From contig CBDDJS010000001.1 of NCBI GenBank assembly GCA_965229785.1, positions 4,464,001 through 4,528,000 of the forward strand: DNA of 64,000 nucleotides, in the 5' to 3' direction. How positions within the stretch are numbered: the stretch's first letter is position 1; each line of letters starts with the position of its first letter. The notes under the pieces are model-generated. The model did no database searches. It was not told the DNA's origin and saw only the letters and a program-made list of their open reading frames with translations. A program made the translations under genes and the position numbers. Shown in pieces: positions 8,496 to 17,889 of this stretch. This DNA comes from JAWPMT01 sp965229785. Its GTDB lineage: Bacteria; Bacteroidota; Bacteroidia; Cytophagales; Cyclobacteriaceae.

Positions 8496-10796
8496 ATGCG
8501 AAGACATTTTTTCAAGTTCCCTACCTCCCTCATCTTGCTAACTTGCTTCTCTCTCTGCCTATTTATTAGTGCATGTACAGAAGAAACTCCCGAAGAACCC
8601 TTTGCTGCAACGGCATCAATAACCACCTCAGTGGCCACAGTTACCGAAGGAGGAAATAGTCCCGAGATCACCATCAGTCTCAATACAGACAATACTTCCG
8701 GTGGTTCGCTTACCATCCGCTACACCATCAGTGGTACCGCTGCTGCTGGTGCCGACTATACCTCATCGGGTGGCTCCGTAACCATAGCAGACGGAGATAC
8801 GGAAACGTCGTTTTCCATTCCTGTCATTGATGACGAAGAAGTCGAAGAAAATGAAACCATCGTCATTACACTTGACAGTTCGGGGCAACCTGAAGGGGTT
8901 AGCATTAGCAACACGAACAGCGTAACCATCACCATTCAGGACAATGATGAGGAAGAGCAAAACACCAATCCGAATGAAATCTCAGTATCTACCAGCGCCA
9001 CGGAAGTAATTGAAGGCGACACGAATCCTGTTATCACGTTCGAATTGAGTGAAGCACTGGAATCAGAAATGTCTTTTGAATACCGCATCAATGGTAGTGC
9101 CGAAAACGGAACGGATTACGAGGAATTAAATGGCAGTATCACTTTTTCAAGTGGTGCACAATCTGCAACCCTGGAAATAGAATTGATCGATGACGAGGAA
9201 GTGGAAGAAGAGGAAACCATCACAATAGCCATCAATGGTCAGGCACTTCCTTCAGGCTTTGTCATTGGTGACACTCGTGAAGTAACCGTAACCATCACGG
9301 ATAACGATGAGGAAAAACTTACGGTGAATATTGAAACTTCCTCCAACGGCGAAGAAGGTGGTAATAATCCTGCTTTCGAAATCAACCTGGATCAGGTGGT
9401 CACAGAAGCCACTACTTTCATCTATACTGTTTCAGGTACGGCTACAGCAGATGAAGACTTCACAAGCCCATCAGGTGAGGTAACGATCGAAGCCAATGCA
9501 CAATCAGCTGAATTTGAAATAGTGTTGATAGATGATGAAGACGTGGAGGATGATGAAACGATTATTGTAACGCTCGCTGAGGCAGACCTTCCTGATGGAT
9601 TTGAATTGGGAGAGAACGCAGAAGCTACTGCCACCATCACAGACAATGACGAAGCAACCACCACTCCAATAACCCTGACCTTCGATGCATCTGACGGCAA
9701 TAGCATCACGGTGGGCAGCTGGACAGAAGTCAGTGATGCTTCAGGATACATTATTCTGATCAGTGATGAAAATGATTTTGATAATTTGAGCGACGGTGAA
9801 GACGTGGCCACTAGTACCACTTACGTAGGAACCGGTACTCAGGCGGTTTACGATTCCGAAGCTTCTGAGAATTTCACCGTAACGCTACTACAAGATCAGA
9901 CTACTTATTACTTCAAGGTTGTCCCATACGATGATGACACTTTTGATAACGACCAGGATACGTTTGAGACCAGTACAATGAGCTGTTCGGCAGATAGCGA
10001 TACGGAAAGTGAGATCTGTTTGACGATACTCGAGTCCGATGATCTGCGCAACATTGTTTCTAATCAATACCCTGACCATGAAACCGGTCGATTCCCCAAT
10101 GCAGATGTTACGGCGACCTCAAATGAAGTTGATATTGACCTGACACCTACTAATACCGGACAAGTAATTCTTGTCTACAATGAAACGGGTGGACCGACGC
10201 CATCTAACCAAAACTTCTACAAATTTGGGATCGCCTCAAATGGCCTGGGCTATAATCCAATGGGCCTAAAGCCCTGGACCAACCCGGATACCGGAGAAGA
10301 GAATTGGGAATGGCAAGCGGCAGTTGTGAATGAAGGCGATACAGACCTGGATGAATATGGGGGACATGTGACTTCCCAGGGAATGTATCATTATCACGGA
10401 GATATAGTGGGGTTAGCTGCGGATGAAGACGGCAGCAGACACTCCCGGCTTTACGGTTGGGCTGCAGATGGATTTCCGATCTATTATAAGTATGGGTATT
10501 CTACCTCCGACGATCCAGGAAGTGGCGTTAAAGAACTGAAATCCAGTTACCAACTGAAATCAGGAGATCGAGGGGGCGACGGAGCCTCTGCACCTGATGG
10601 CACACATGATGGCACTTACATTCAGGATTATGAATATGTGGAAGGCCTCGGAGATCTCGATGAATGTAACGGCAGAACTGGGGTGACACCTGAATATCCT
10701 GACGGCACTTACTACTATGTAATAACTTCAGACTTTCCTAAAGTACCCAACTGCTTTGTAGGGACTCCTAGTGAAGATTTCCTCATAGGGAGATAG
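8496..10796 (+). CDS. Lipoprotein with three Calx-beta repeats and a C-terminal YHYH domain
   Basis: The ATG at 8496 gives 766 residues starting with MRRHFFKFP, a hydrophobic segment and a lipobox (LFISAC); the frame can be read from a TTG at 8475 but that start is less likely. Three tandem Calx-beta domains follow (about 40-150, 155-265 and 270-380), each ending in 'VTITIQDNDEE'-type strands with the calcium-binding acidic residues. An FN3-like segment (about 385-490) comes next. The last 270 residues are a YHYH domain with the signature 'GMYHYHGDIVG' and 'RLYGWAADGFPIYYKYGY'. The YHYH domain's biochemical role is not established. The gene is divergent from a cluster with an intradiol dioxygenase-like lipoprotein and ends at a strong terminator. 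It is probably anchored at the cell surface. Confidence 0.85.
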   Translation: MRRHFFKFPTSLILLTCFSLCLFISACTEETPEEPFAATASITTSVATVTEGGNSPEITISLNTDNTSGGSLTIRYTISGTAAAGADYTSSGGSVTIADGDTETSFSIPVIDDEEVEENETIVITLDSSGQPEGVSISNTNSVTITIQDNDEEEQNTNPNEISVSTSATEVIEGDTNPVITFELSEALESEMSFEYRINGSAENGTDYEELNGSITFSSGAQSATLEIELIDDEEVEEEETITIAINGQALPSGFVIGDTREVTVTITDNDEEKLTVNIETSSNGEEGGNNPAFEINLDQVVTEATTFIYTVSGTATADEDFTSPSGEVTIEANAQSAEFEIVLIDDEDVEDDETIIVTLAEADLPDGFELGENAEATATITDNDEATTTPITLTFDASDGNSITVGSWTEVSDASGYIILISDENDFDNLSDGEDVATSTTYVGTGTQAVYDSEASENFTVTLLQDQTTYYFKVVPYDDDTFDNDQDTFETSTMSCSADSDTESEICLTILESDDLRNIVSNQYPDHETGRFPNADVTATSNEVDIDLTPTNTGQVILVYNETGGPTPSNQNFYKFGIASNGLGYNPMGLKPWTNPDTGEENWEWQAAVVNEGDTDLDEYGGHVTSQGMYHYHGDIVGLAADEDGSRHSRLYGWAADGFPIYYKYGYSTSDDPGSGVKELKSSYQLKSGDRGGDGASAPDGTHDGTYIQDYEYVEGLGDLDECNGRTGVTPEYPDGTYYYVITSDFPKVPNCFVGTPSEDFLIGR

Positions 10797-10817
10797 ACGG
10801 CATAAAAACCACAAACG

Positions 10818-10854
10818 AAAAAAGCCATTCTACACAAGGTAGAATGGCTTTTTA
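10818..10854. terminator. Bidirectional intrinsic terminator
   Basis: A perfect 11-base stem (10823-10833 with 10839-10849) with a 5-base loop is flanked by A-run on the left and T-run on the right. It can therefore end both the rightward YHYH gene and the leftward M13 peptidase gene that converges on it. Confidence 0.88.
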
Positions 10855-10875
10855 TTCTTGTCTATAGCGTAATAC

Positions 10876-12933
10876 TTACCAAATCTTCACTCGTTCAGAT
10901 TCAGGTTTCCAAAGTTCATCCCCTTCTTTAAGATCAAAGGCACGATAGAATTGTTCCATATTTTCGAGTGGCCCAATCGCACGGAACATTGCCGGGCTAT
11001 GAGGATCTGTCAAGACCTGCGTTCTCAGGGTCTCATCACGATATTTGGTTCTCCATATGGTCGCCCAGGACAGGAACAATCGCTGCTCAGGAGTAAAACC
11101 ATCAATCTCACCAGGGTTGCCATTTTCGGCCAAATAGATTTGCAACGCGTCGTAGGCAGCGTTCAATCCGCCCAGGTCTCCAATGTTCTCACCCAAGGTC
11201 AATTGTCCTTGTACATATACACTGTCCAACGCCTCATAAGCATCAAACTGGGCGACTAACTTATCCGTTCTGGACTTAAAGTTTTCACGGTCCTCATCCG
11301 TCCACCAGTTAACTAAATTTCCATCCGCATCAAATCGACTTCCCTGATCATCGAAACCATGTGAAATCTCATGACCTATCACGGCTCCCATTCCACCGTA
11401 GTTTACTGCGGCATCAGCTTCATAGTTGTAGAACGGAGGCTGAAGAATGGCTGCCGGGAATACAATCTCGTTGTTCAAAGGATTGAAGTATGCATTGACT
11501 GTTTGCGGGCTCATGCCCCATCGGGTTTTATCAACCTCTTCTCCTAACTCACTAATGCTCTCGTCGAACTGCCATTTCCACGCATTTTCCATGTTGCTCA
11601 GGAAGCTGTAAAACTCTCCGGTATTTTCAATATCCAGAGCTGAGTAGTCTCTCCATTTATCGGGATAACCAATCTTTACTGTCAGATTATTCAGTTTTTT
11701 GAGGGCCTGAACCTTGGTGGAATCACTCATCCACTCCAGGTCTCGAATTCGCTTATCGAATGCTTTCATTAGGTTTCCTACCATTTCCTCAGCACTCTTT
11801 TTTGCTTCAGGAGGAAAGGTCTCTGCCACATATACTTTGCCAATGGCTTCACCAATGACGCTGTTTGTAGCGCCCAAAACACGTTCCCACCTTGAACGCA
11901 TCTCTTCAGTTCCACGAATGGTCTTGCCGTAGAAATCAAAATTGGCAGCTACCAGTTCGTTATTCATAAAACCAGCAGCACGGTTAACCACATTCCATTT
12001 CAGATAGGCTTTTGTAGCCTCAATTGAGGAGTTTTCAAGAATTTCGCTTACAGCAACCAGGAACTTAGGCTGAAGCACAATTACTGTATCCACCTTGGAA
12101 AGGTCCACTCCTACCTGCGTCATGTATTGTTCCCAATTAATGGCTGGTGAAAGGCTTTGCAATTCCTCCATCGTGTGGGGATTGTACAGGGCAGGAATAT
12201 TTCTTGCTTCTATCGGTGTAAGAGACGCCAGGGCCAGTTGATTCTCGATCTCCATGATCTGATCAGCCATTTCACCCGAATTACCTCCAACCTGAGCCAG
12301 ATCCAGAATATTCGCCAGGTGCTCCAGATATTTCTCTCTTATCTCTACACTCTTTTCATCGGTCTTGGTGTAGTAATCCCGGTTCGGAAGGCCAAGCCCT
12401 CCTGCACCAATGTAGAGTCCATTGATATTACTCTTCTTAAGGTCCGGGAAAGATGACACTCCGTGAAAGGGGCCGTATCCCGTTCGATGTAATTCTGCTA
12501 CCAACTCCTGAACATCCGCATTATTGGTAATGCCGTCTATTTTCTCAATCCAGCCAGAAATAGCACCTATGCCAATGGATTCTGCTCTTGAGGAATCCAT
12601 TCCCACTGAAAACAGGTTGATCGCCTTTCTTTCATCCGATCCTTCGGCGAAATCCGGGTTTTCCGCGGCACTTTCCATGATATCCAGCACCATCTCGTTG
12701 TTTTCATCTCTTAGGGCAGAAAATCCTCCCCAGGCACCCTCATCAGCAGGTATTTCAGCCTCTTTCAGCCAATTTCCGTTGGCAAACTGATAAAAATCTT
12801 TTTTAGGATCGACAGACTGATCCAGATTGGCCATGTCCAGAGCGGGTGGCATTTTCCGAACCGCCTTTTCAGCTTCTGGGGCACAAGCAATCATGATTGT
12901 CACCAGAAGTGCTATCCATATTGTATTCTTCAT
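10876..12933 (-). CDS. M13 family zinc metallopeptidase (neprilysin/PepO-like), lipoprotein
   Basis: I take the ATG at 12933, giving 685 residues, because it places a signal and lipobox (LLVTIMIAC) at the N terminus; the frame continues upstream to 13032 without adding a sensible domain. The N-terminal peptidase_M13_N lobe contains 'NQYYT'-like 'NRDYYTKTDEKS', and the C-terminal catalytic lobe has the zinc motif 'VIGHEISHGFDDQG' (HExxH) with the third ligand Glu in 'LGENIGDLGGLNAAY'. The chain ends with the family-typical 'ESERVKIW'. M13 enzymes cut short peptides on the amino side of hydrophobic residues. The protein is probably attached to the periplasmic face of the outer membrane and acts in peptide processing or scavenging. 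Confidence 0.95.
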   Translation of the reverse strand: MKNTIWIALLVTIMIACAPEAEKAVRKMPPALDMANLDQSVDPKKDFYQFANGNWLKEAEIPADEGAWGGFSALRDENNEMVLDIMESAAENPDFAEGSDERKAINLFSVGMDSSRAESIGIGAISGWIEKIDGITNNADVQELVAELHRTGYGPFHGVSSFPDLKKSNINGLYIGAGGLGLPNRDYYTKTDEKSVEIREKYLEHLANILDLAQVGGNSGEMADQIMEIENQLALASLTPIEARNIPALYNPHTMEELQSLSPAINWEQYMTQVGVDLSKVDTVIVLQPKFLVAVSEILENSSIEATKAYLKWNVVNRAAGFMNNELVAANFDFYGKTIRGTEEMRSRWERVLGATNSVIGEAIGKVYVAETFPPEAKKSAEEMVGNLMKAFDKRIRDLEWMSDSTKVQALKKLNNLTVKIGYPDKWRDYSALDIENTGEFYSFLSNMENAWKWQFDESISELGEEVDKTRWGMSPQTVNAYFNPLNNEIVFPAAILQPPFYNYEADAAVNYGGMGAVIGHEISHGFDDQGSRFDADGNLVNWWTDEDRENFKSRTDKLVAQFDAYEALDSVYVQGQLTLGENIGDLGGLNAAYDALQIYLAENGNPGEIDGFTPEQRLFLSWATIWRTKYRDETLRTQVLTDPHSPAMFRAIGPLENMEQFYRAFDLKEGDELWKPESERVKIW

Positions 12934-13040
12934 ATGAGTAAAATAGAAATAATAAGGCAAGATATTTGCCATGGAAACTATCTGAAACAGAATATTAGAA
13001 GAACGGCCATATAAGCTGACCACACCGTTCAAATAGCTTA

Positions 13041-13075
13041 AAAAATTAAACGGCGATACTTATTCAGAATCGCCG
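13041..13075 (-). terminator. Intrinsic terminator of the leftward small gene
   Basis: A perfect 7-base GC-rich stem (13051-13057 with 13069-13075) with an 11-base loop is followed in the leftward direction by TTTAATTTTTTAAG. It lies just after the 66-residue gene and before the M13 peptidase start. Confidence 0.65.
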
Positions 13076-13111
13076 CGCGGTTAAAAATCTTAAAAAGTCT
13101 AGCTCAAAGGA

Positions 13112-13312
13112 TCAGGCAAGGTCTTTCGTCAATTCATTTTGCATGTACCATTTCATTGACAAGAACTGAGATACTTTATTAGGTAGTTCCTTTTGTCGGT
13201 CAATGTTCCGATCCAGATTCTTCAATACGTTTTTAAGGCAATCTTGAAAAAGTACAGCTTCATCTAGTTCTGCTTCTAACTCCTTTGCTCTCTCTATGGT
13301 TGATGTACTCAT
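13112..13312 (-). CDS. Small coiled-coil hypothetical protein
   Basis: From the ATG at 13312 the product is 66 residues (MSTSTIERAKELEAELDEAV), mostly helical with heptad-like spacing of hydrophobics and many charged residues; a longer frame from 13342 is possible. It has no signal peptide or known domain. It is followed by a clear terminator, which supports a real transcript. Its position between the sigma/anti-sigma pair and the peptidase gives no functional hint. Confidence 0.5.
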   Translation of the reverse strand: MSTSTIERAKELEAELDEAVLFQDCLKNVLKNLDRNIDRQKELPNKVSQFLSMKWYMQNELTKDLA

Positions 13313-13449
13313 AATAACTGGGCTGATTGAAAAGGTTCTCATTAAAAAACTTGCTTGAAATTAAGCTGCTTATTCCAATGCAACATGACACGCCTGAGTC
13401 AACAGGAAAAATGGACGGGCCAACAGGAAAAATGTGGAATGCTTAAAAA

Positions 13450-14922
13450 TCAGCGAGTTAGAAAGTACTTGCGGAGCGTGAAAAATGACCCCATGCTATG
13501 GAATCTAATGTTTCCATGCCCATAGCTTGTCAATGGAACCTTGAAGAAAGGGGCTACTTCAAAGGCAAAATGCTTTCCAAACCGCCGTTCAAAGTGTACC
13601 TGAAGGTTGCCTACCCCAAAGAAATGTTGATTTTCATTACGCGTTCCCCACTCTGATTCCCAGCCATTGTCCAATTCATATCGATAGTCTTCTTTCAACA
13701 TGATGTAACTGGATACTCCGGCTGAGGCCGCAATGTTGAATTTGGCCCCTGAAAACAATTGATATTTCAAGTTAATGGGAATATCTAATACCTGACATTT
13801 GGCATCTATCTTCGCCGGCAATTCACCGTTAGTGATGTTTCCCCAGAAGCCAGCAGGAGGACTGTACTCTTCTCCACCTACCAGGTATCGCTTGGATGTA
13901 TTGAAAACACCAGCAGAAACAGACAATCGGGGGGTAATCCAATAATCTACGACAATGCCCAGGTCTCGACCCAGGCGGTTGTAACGAAATAAATGATTGG
14001 AACTCAGATCGGGCGCAAGGCTGATACCCACGGAAAACCGCGAAAAAGGTCCCCGAGTACTCCCATTGACGATCGAAGTTTCAGTATGATCATAACTTCC
14101 ACCATCAGGTTCAAAAACTTCTACTTTGACCAATTCATCAGGAAATTCAGGAATAGCACCTCTATAATCAATCCCAAGGCCGGAAAGCGCATTATAAACT
14201 TCCTCGATGGTTTCCTCCTCCTTGTTTATGGTCACTACCTTTCTTTCGTCTGTGGTCGAAATACGGGCTTCTTCGTCATTTATCCTAGCAACAGGACGGA
14301 CACTACTGGTTTGAACCGTTTCGGCATCTGTAAGATCCGCCTCAGTTTGTGCATCCGGCGTTGAAGCTTCCCGAGTTGCCGAAACCTCTTTCTCTGAGGT
14401 CTCAGAATGACCGGGCCGAGAATTAAGATTCTCAGTTACACTTTCCACGTTTTGGGTCTCAATTTCAGTAGCATGCAATTCATCGGACGAGGAAGTGACT
14501 GCATTCAAAGTGGATTGCTCAGGTTCTTCGTTCCGCGAGGGCGCCATCTTGTCACCTTCGACCGTTTCATTAATCGTCGAAGTAGAGGGTTGCACTTCAA
14601 TATTGCGATTGGCACTTGAATTTTCAGATACAAAAGCTTCTTTCGGCGATTCGACTATTTCCGCATTCCGATCGGCGATAATCTGAGAATCAGCAGTCCC
14701 TGAGTCCGTAAACCATAGCCACACAAATACTGCACCCACCAACAAAGAAACGATGTTACTGAAGTAATAGTAACCCGTTCCAGGGTTGGACACAACCGGT
14801 AACTCTGCTTCCAGCATGGACTCCATCTGCTGCCAGTGAGATTCATTGAATGGAATCTGGGCTTCAGACTGATCTACGACCTTCCGAACAAAATCCTCGA
14901 TATTTTCGTGCTTCTCAGACAT
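13450..14922 (-). CDS. Predicted dual-membrane anti-sigma factor (cytoplasmic domain, TM, linker, outer-membrane barrel)
   Basis: This 490-residue protein has an unusual topology. Residues 1-45 form a short soluble helix region (ESHWQQMESMLEAELP) like the sigma-binding part of Bacteroidota anti-sigma factors. Residues about 48-70 are a single membrane helix (NIVSLLVGAVFVWLWF). Residues about 75-280 are low-complexity, rich in Ser, Thr and Glu, and look disordered. Residues about 290-490 are an outer-membrane beta-barrel domain ending in strand-like 'SMGSFFTLRKYFLTR'. There is no cleavable signal. It lies three bases downstream of an ECF sigma gene. The layout matches the dual membrane-spanning anti-sigma (Dma) factors described in Bacteroides with ECF21-type sigmas, which link outer-membrane state to transcription. 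The assignment rests on topology and context, not on an alignment. Confidence 0.72.
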   Translation of the reverse strand: MSEKHENIEDFVRKVVDQSEAQIPFNESHWQQMESMLEAELPVVSNPGTGYYYFSNIVSLLVGAVFVWLWFTDSGTADSQIIADRNAEIVESPKEAFVSENSSANRNIEVQPSTSTINETVEGDKMAPSRNEEPEQSTLNAVTSSSDELHATEIETQNVESVTENLNSRPGHSETSEKEVSATREASTPDAQTEADLTDAETVQTSSVRPVARINDEEARISTTDERKVVTINKEEETIEEVYNALSGLGIDYRGAIPEFPDELVKVEVFEPDGGSYDHTETSIVNGSTRGPFSRFSVGISLAPDLSSNHLFRYNRLGRDLGIVVDYWITPRLSVSAGVFNTSKRYLVGGEEYSPPAGFWGNITNGELPAKIDAKCQVLDIPINLKYQLFSGAKFNIAASAGVSSYIMLKEDYRYELDNGWESEWGTRNENQHFFGVGNLQVHFERRFGKHFAFEVAPFFKVPLTSYGHGNIRFHSMGSFFTLRKYFLTR

Positions 14923-14925
14923 TGA

Positions 14926-15471
14926 TCAACTCACCTCGAAGAGCTCTTCGAGCATCTCTTTCATCTTTCTTTTTGCCTTAAATAAATTTGATTTAGTGGT
15001 GCCTACGGAGACACCCAGTTTATCAGCAATTTCCTCGTGGGAAAAACCTTCAATTACATATAAATTAAAAACTGCCCGATACGAAGGGGGCAGTTGTGCC
15101 ATCAGGCTTACAATCTCCTGATAGGAAATCCCGCTGATCACATCCGCGGCGCGATCCGGCTCATTAACTTCTTCAACATCATCCATCAACGGTTGTTTGG
15201 CCGCAACATTGTAATGATCGATAGCCGTATTCACAATGATTCTTCTAAACCAGGGCTTAAATGGCTTATCCAAATCAAAATTCTTCAAATACTTAAATAC
15301 CTTCATAAAACCATCATTCAAGATCATCACTGCCTCATCTTCACTTCCTGAGTACCTCAAACCGATGCTCATACCATAGGCATAGAAGTGCTGATAGAGT
15401 TCCTTTTGACTGGATCTCTTGTTCTTCAAACACCCTTTAAGGATAGCGATCAGTTTTTCGTCGGCGTTCAT
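14926..15471 (-). CDS. ECF RNA polymerase sigma factor
   Basis: A 181-residue sigma-70 family factor with the ECF arrangement: region 2 (about 20-90: 'LYQHFYAYGMSIGLRYSGSEDEA', 'DLDKPFKPWFRRIIVNTAID') and region 4 (about 125-175: 'MAQLPPSYRAVFNLYVIEGF', then the helix-turn-helix 'SHEEIADKLGVSVGTTKSNL'). It is the first gene of a two-gene leftward operon with the predicted dual-membrane anti-sigma protein, three bases apart. The pair is likely to sense an envelope condition. No promoter of the sigma's own type can be identified upstream. Confidence 0.93.
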   Translation of the reverse strand: MNADEKLIAILKGCLKNKRSSQKELYQHFYAYGMSIGLRYSGSEDEAVMILNDGFMKVFKYLKNFDLDKPFKPWFRRIIVNTAIDHYNVAAKQPLMDDVEEVNEPDRAADVISGISYQEIVSLMAQLPPSYRAVFNLYVIEGFSHEEIADKLGVSVGTTKSNLFKAKRKMKEMLEELFEVS

Positions 15472-15659
15472 TTGTGACTACAATGCCCTATACTGAGGCA
15501 TCGAGAAAATGGTTTGTTCGGGTTCAAGGTTAATTTAATAAATTTTCAACCCGTACCATTATTAGACGAACGGATAGTCTTGTCCTTAGATTAAATACAG
15601 AAATGTCGTCCAGGCGAAACCCTGGAATTCAGAAGGATAAAGAATCGAACAAACTACGA

Positions 15660-16784
15660 TTATACGTAGTTATTGAGCATTACTGGCATCACGAGCATCA
15701 AAATATCCTCGTTTTCATCCTTTTCATCCGGCAGTAAAATACCCGCCCTGTTCGGCGCACTAAGCCTCAATGTGACTTTATCTGCTTCGATATTGCCAAG
15801 CATCTCTATCAGGAATTTTGCGTTGAATCCAATTTCAATGTCCTCGCCATCATGTTCGCAAGACAATCGCTCATTTGCTTCATTGGAGAAATCAAGGTCT
15901 TCCGCAGAAATCTGCAATTCGCTTCCGGTAAGTTTAAGCCTTACCTGATAAGTAGTCTTATTGGCGTAGATGGCAATACGCTTCAGTGAACTTAGCAGTT
16001 CGCCTTTGGCAATAGACATCACATTGTTGTTGTCTACCGGAATCACATTCTCGTAATCAGGATAACGTTCATCGATCAGTCGACAGATCATTTTCACATT
16101 ATTGAAATCGAAGAACGCATTCGAAGCATTAAACTCTACACTTACACTCGTGTTTTCCTGAGGAAGGGTAGTTTTCAACAAGTTAAGTGCCTTTCGAGGA
16201 ATGATCATGCTATGCCCCATGTCTGAAGCCACATCTACTCGTCGGTAACGGATCAACCGATGACTATCGGTCGCCACAAAAGTTGTGTTCGTCTCATCGA
16301 GTTTCACAAAAACGCCGGTCATCGCAGGTCGCAACTCATCATTACTGGTAGCGAAAATGGTGTTGTTCAGTGCACGCGCCAAAACATCTGATGAAAGGTT
16401 CACCGAATAACCATCAGAAACCGCCGGAACTTTCGGGAAATCCGTTGCATTCTCTCCGGCAAGCTTGTAACGACCATTATCAGAATTGATCTCGATGCTG
16501 TAGGTACTATCATCGATGGAAAAGGTAACGGGCTGCTCTGGCAAATTCCGCAATGTCTCTAGCAGGATCTTTGCAGGTATGGCAATGCTACCATCCTCTT
16601 TTGCTTCCACTTCCAGTTCGGTCATCATGGAAGTCTGTAAATCAGAAGCGGTCACAGAAAGTGTTCCGTCATTGATCTCGAACAAAAAGTTTTCCAAAAT
16701 TGGAACAACCGGATTTGTGGTGATCACCCCATTGATGGCGGAAAGTTGCTTCAATAGGTACGATGAGGAGACAATAAATTTCAT
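15660..16784 (-). CDS. dnaN: DNA polymerase III beta subunit (sliding clamp)
   Basis: A 374-residue protein with the three-domain clamp architecture. It opens 'MKFIVSSSYLLKQLSAINGVI' and has the domain 1 pattern 'VVPILENFLFEINDGTLSVTASDLQTSM', the domain 2 pattern 'FATSNDELRPAMTGVFV' with 'FVATDSHRLIRY', and ends in 'LVMPVMLNNYV', the usual MPM.L-type C terminus. Length is normal for the family. It forms the ring that tethers replicative polymerase to DNA. The gene is not next to dnaA, which is common in this phylum. It follows the gldA-gldF-gldG operon after a gap of 172 bases that holds a promoter-like box. Confidence 0.97.
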   Translation of the reverse strand: MKFIVSSSYLLKQLSAINGVITTNPVVPILENFLFEINDGTLSVTASDLQTSMMTELEVEAKEDGSIAIPAKILLETLRNLPEQPVTFSIDDSTYSIEINSDNGRYKLAGENATDFPKVPAVSDGYSVNLSSDVLARALNNTIFATSNDELRPAMTGVFVKLDETNTTFVATDSHRLIRYRRVDVASDMGHSMIIPRKALNLLKTTLPQENTSVSVEFNASNAFFDFNNVKMICRLIDERYPDYENVIPVDNNNVMSIAKGELLSSLKRIAIYANKTTYQVRLKLTGSELQISAEDLDFSNEANERLSCEHDGEDIEIGFNAKFLIEMLGNIEADKVTLRLSAPNRAGILLPDEKDENEDILMLVMPVMLNNYV

Positions 16785-16862
16785 ACTTGCTTACTGATTT
16801 TCTTTTTTGCCCAAAAGCCTGATTTCCCAATCGCACTACTATGCGCTGAAATTTGGGGTGGG

Positions 16863-16870
16863 CAAATTTA
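16863..16870 (-). promoter_or_regulatory. Bacteroidota -7-type box upstream of dnaN
   Basis: The minus strand reads TAAATTTG, matching the TAnnTTTG consensus of the main Bacteroidota sigma factor, about 79 bases before the dnaN ATG. A matching -33 TTG at the usual 19-base spacing is not evident, so this is a candidate only. Confidence 0.35.
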
Positions 16871-16956
16871 AAAACAAAACTTGATTTTCCCGATGAAGGA
16901 AAGACATGCTTTTCGCTGAAAATTAAGGCACTATGTCAGATTGGGAAAAAGTTAGC

Positions 16957-17889
16957 CTATTCCGCCCTAATCGAAGAAAAATCCTGCCCCCTTTTTAACC
17001 AGTTCTGAATCCTATTGGAAGCAATGACCGTCATGTCCTTTCCATTGACCACTGTCAATTGAAAATTCTCTCCGGGAAGCGCCGGATAGATATCCAACAC
17101 AAGTGGTGTGGGTAATCCCAGATCTCCGATGATCAATTGATCTTTTTCGTTGGTCTCCCTTAAACTGTCATATTGTGGAAACTTTCCCGAACTAATACGT
17201 TCATTGGCTTGAAGGTAATTGAATCCATTCAGGTAATTCACCAATGCCAACGTATCGTAAGACGTCAAACCTTCTATTGCAAAAAAGCCATCTTTCAGAC
17301 CGGCTTTCAGTATGCGCTCATCGTTGCGCCTTACTTCAATCTGATCTATGGTGCGGAAATTGCCTCTAAAAATCAATCGGTCGCGCCACTGATCGGTAGT
17401 CAGTTGAAAGATGCCACCAACAAAATCACGATAACCCGGAATCTCAACCTCATAACCGGTTTCAAGATCGGATTCCAAAAAGAAGGTCTTGGTGTAGGTT
17501 CTATTTCCCAACACATAGAAAGATCGATCCAGATCTTCCAATTCAACGAAAACCGCATCAGCCTCCAGCCGGGACCGGAGTTCTTCGATTTGTGTAACCC
17601 CTAACTGACGCTTGACAGCTACCCGATTCATTACAGCCAGTAGAATGCGGACGTAGCCTGGATCCGTCTCAAATTCTTTGTTGAGGGTCCAACCCTCTCT
17701 GTTTCTTTGCAGCCAATTCTCAGCACCTGCTCTGGTTAGCTTCACGGAAGCAACGACACTGGTGTCAGCAACGGCAATGACACTTTTCTCCGTTCGGCTG
17801 AAGGTCCCGGTACTTGAAGTGAAAAAGACCAGATTGGCCACAATCATCAGGCAAACGATCACAAAAAGTCTCTGATTCCTTTTCCTCAT
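16957..17889 (-). CDS. DUF4340 domain protein linked to the Gld ABC transporter
   Basis: A 310-residue protein with an N-terminal membrane anchor (FVIVCLMIVANLVFF, about 8-23) and a large extracytoplasmic DUF4340 region, recognisable from 'LTRAGAENWLQRNREGWTLN', a repeated 'VRILLAVMNRVAVKR' helix and 'TYTKTFFLES'. It overlaps gldG by four bases (ATGA-type) and is the last gene of the operon. DUF4340 genes follow GldG-like genes in many genomes, which suggests a subunit or accessory of that transporter. The exact role is unknown. Confidence 0.8.
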   Translation of the reverse strand: MRKRNQRLFVIVCLMIVANLVFFTSSTGTFSRTEKSVIAVADTSVVASVKLTRAGAENWLQRNREGWTLNKEFETDPGYVRILLAVMNRVAVKRQLGVTQIEELRSRLEADAVFVELEDLDRSFYVLGNRTYTKTFFLESDLETGYEVEIPGYRDFVGGIFQLTTDQWRDRLIFRGNFRTIDQIEVRRNDERILKAGLKDGFFAIEGLTSYDTLALVNYLNGFNYLQANERISSGKFPQYDSLRETNEKDQLIIGDLGLPTPLVLDIYPALPGENFQLTVVNGKDMTVIASNRIQNWLKRGQDFSSIRAE

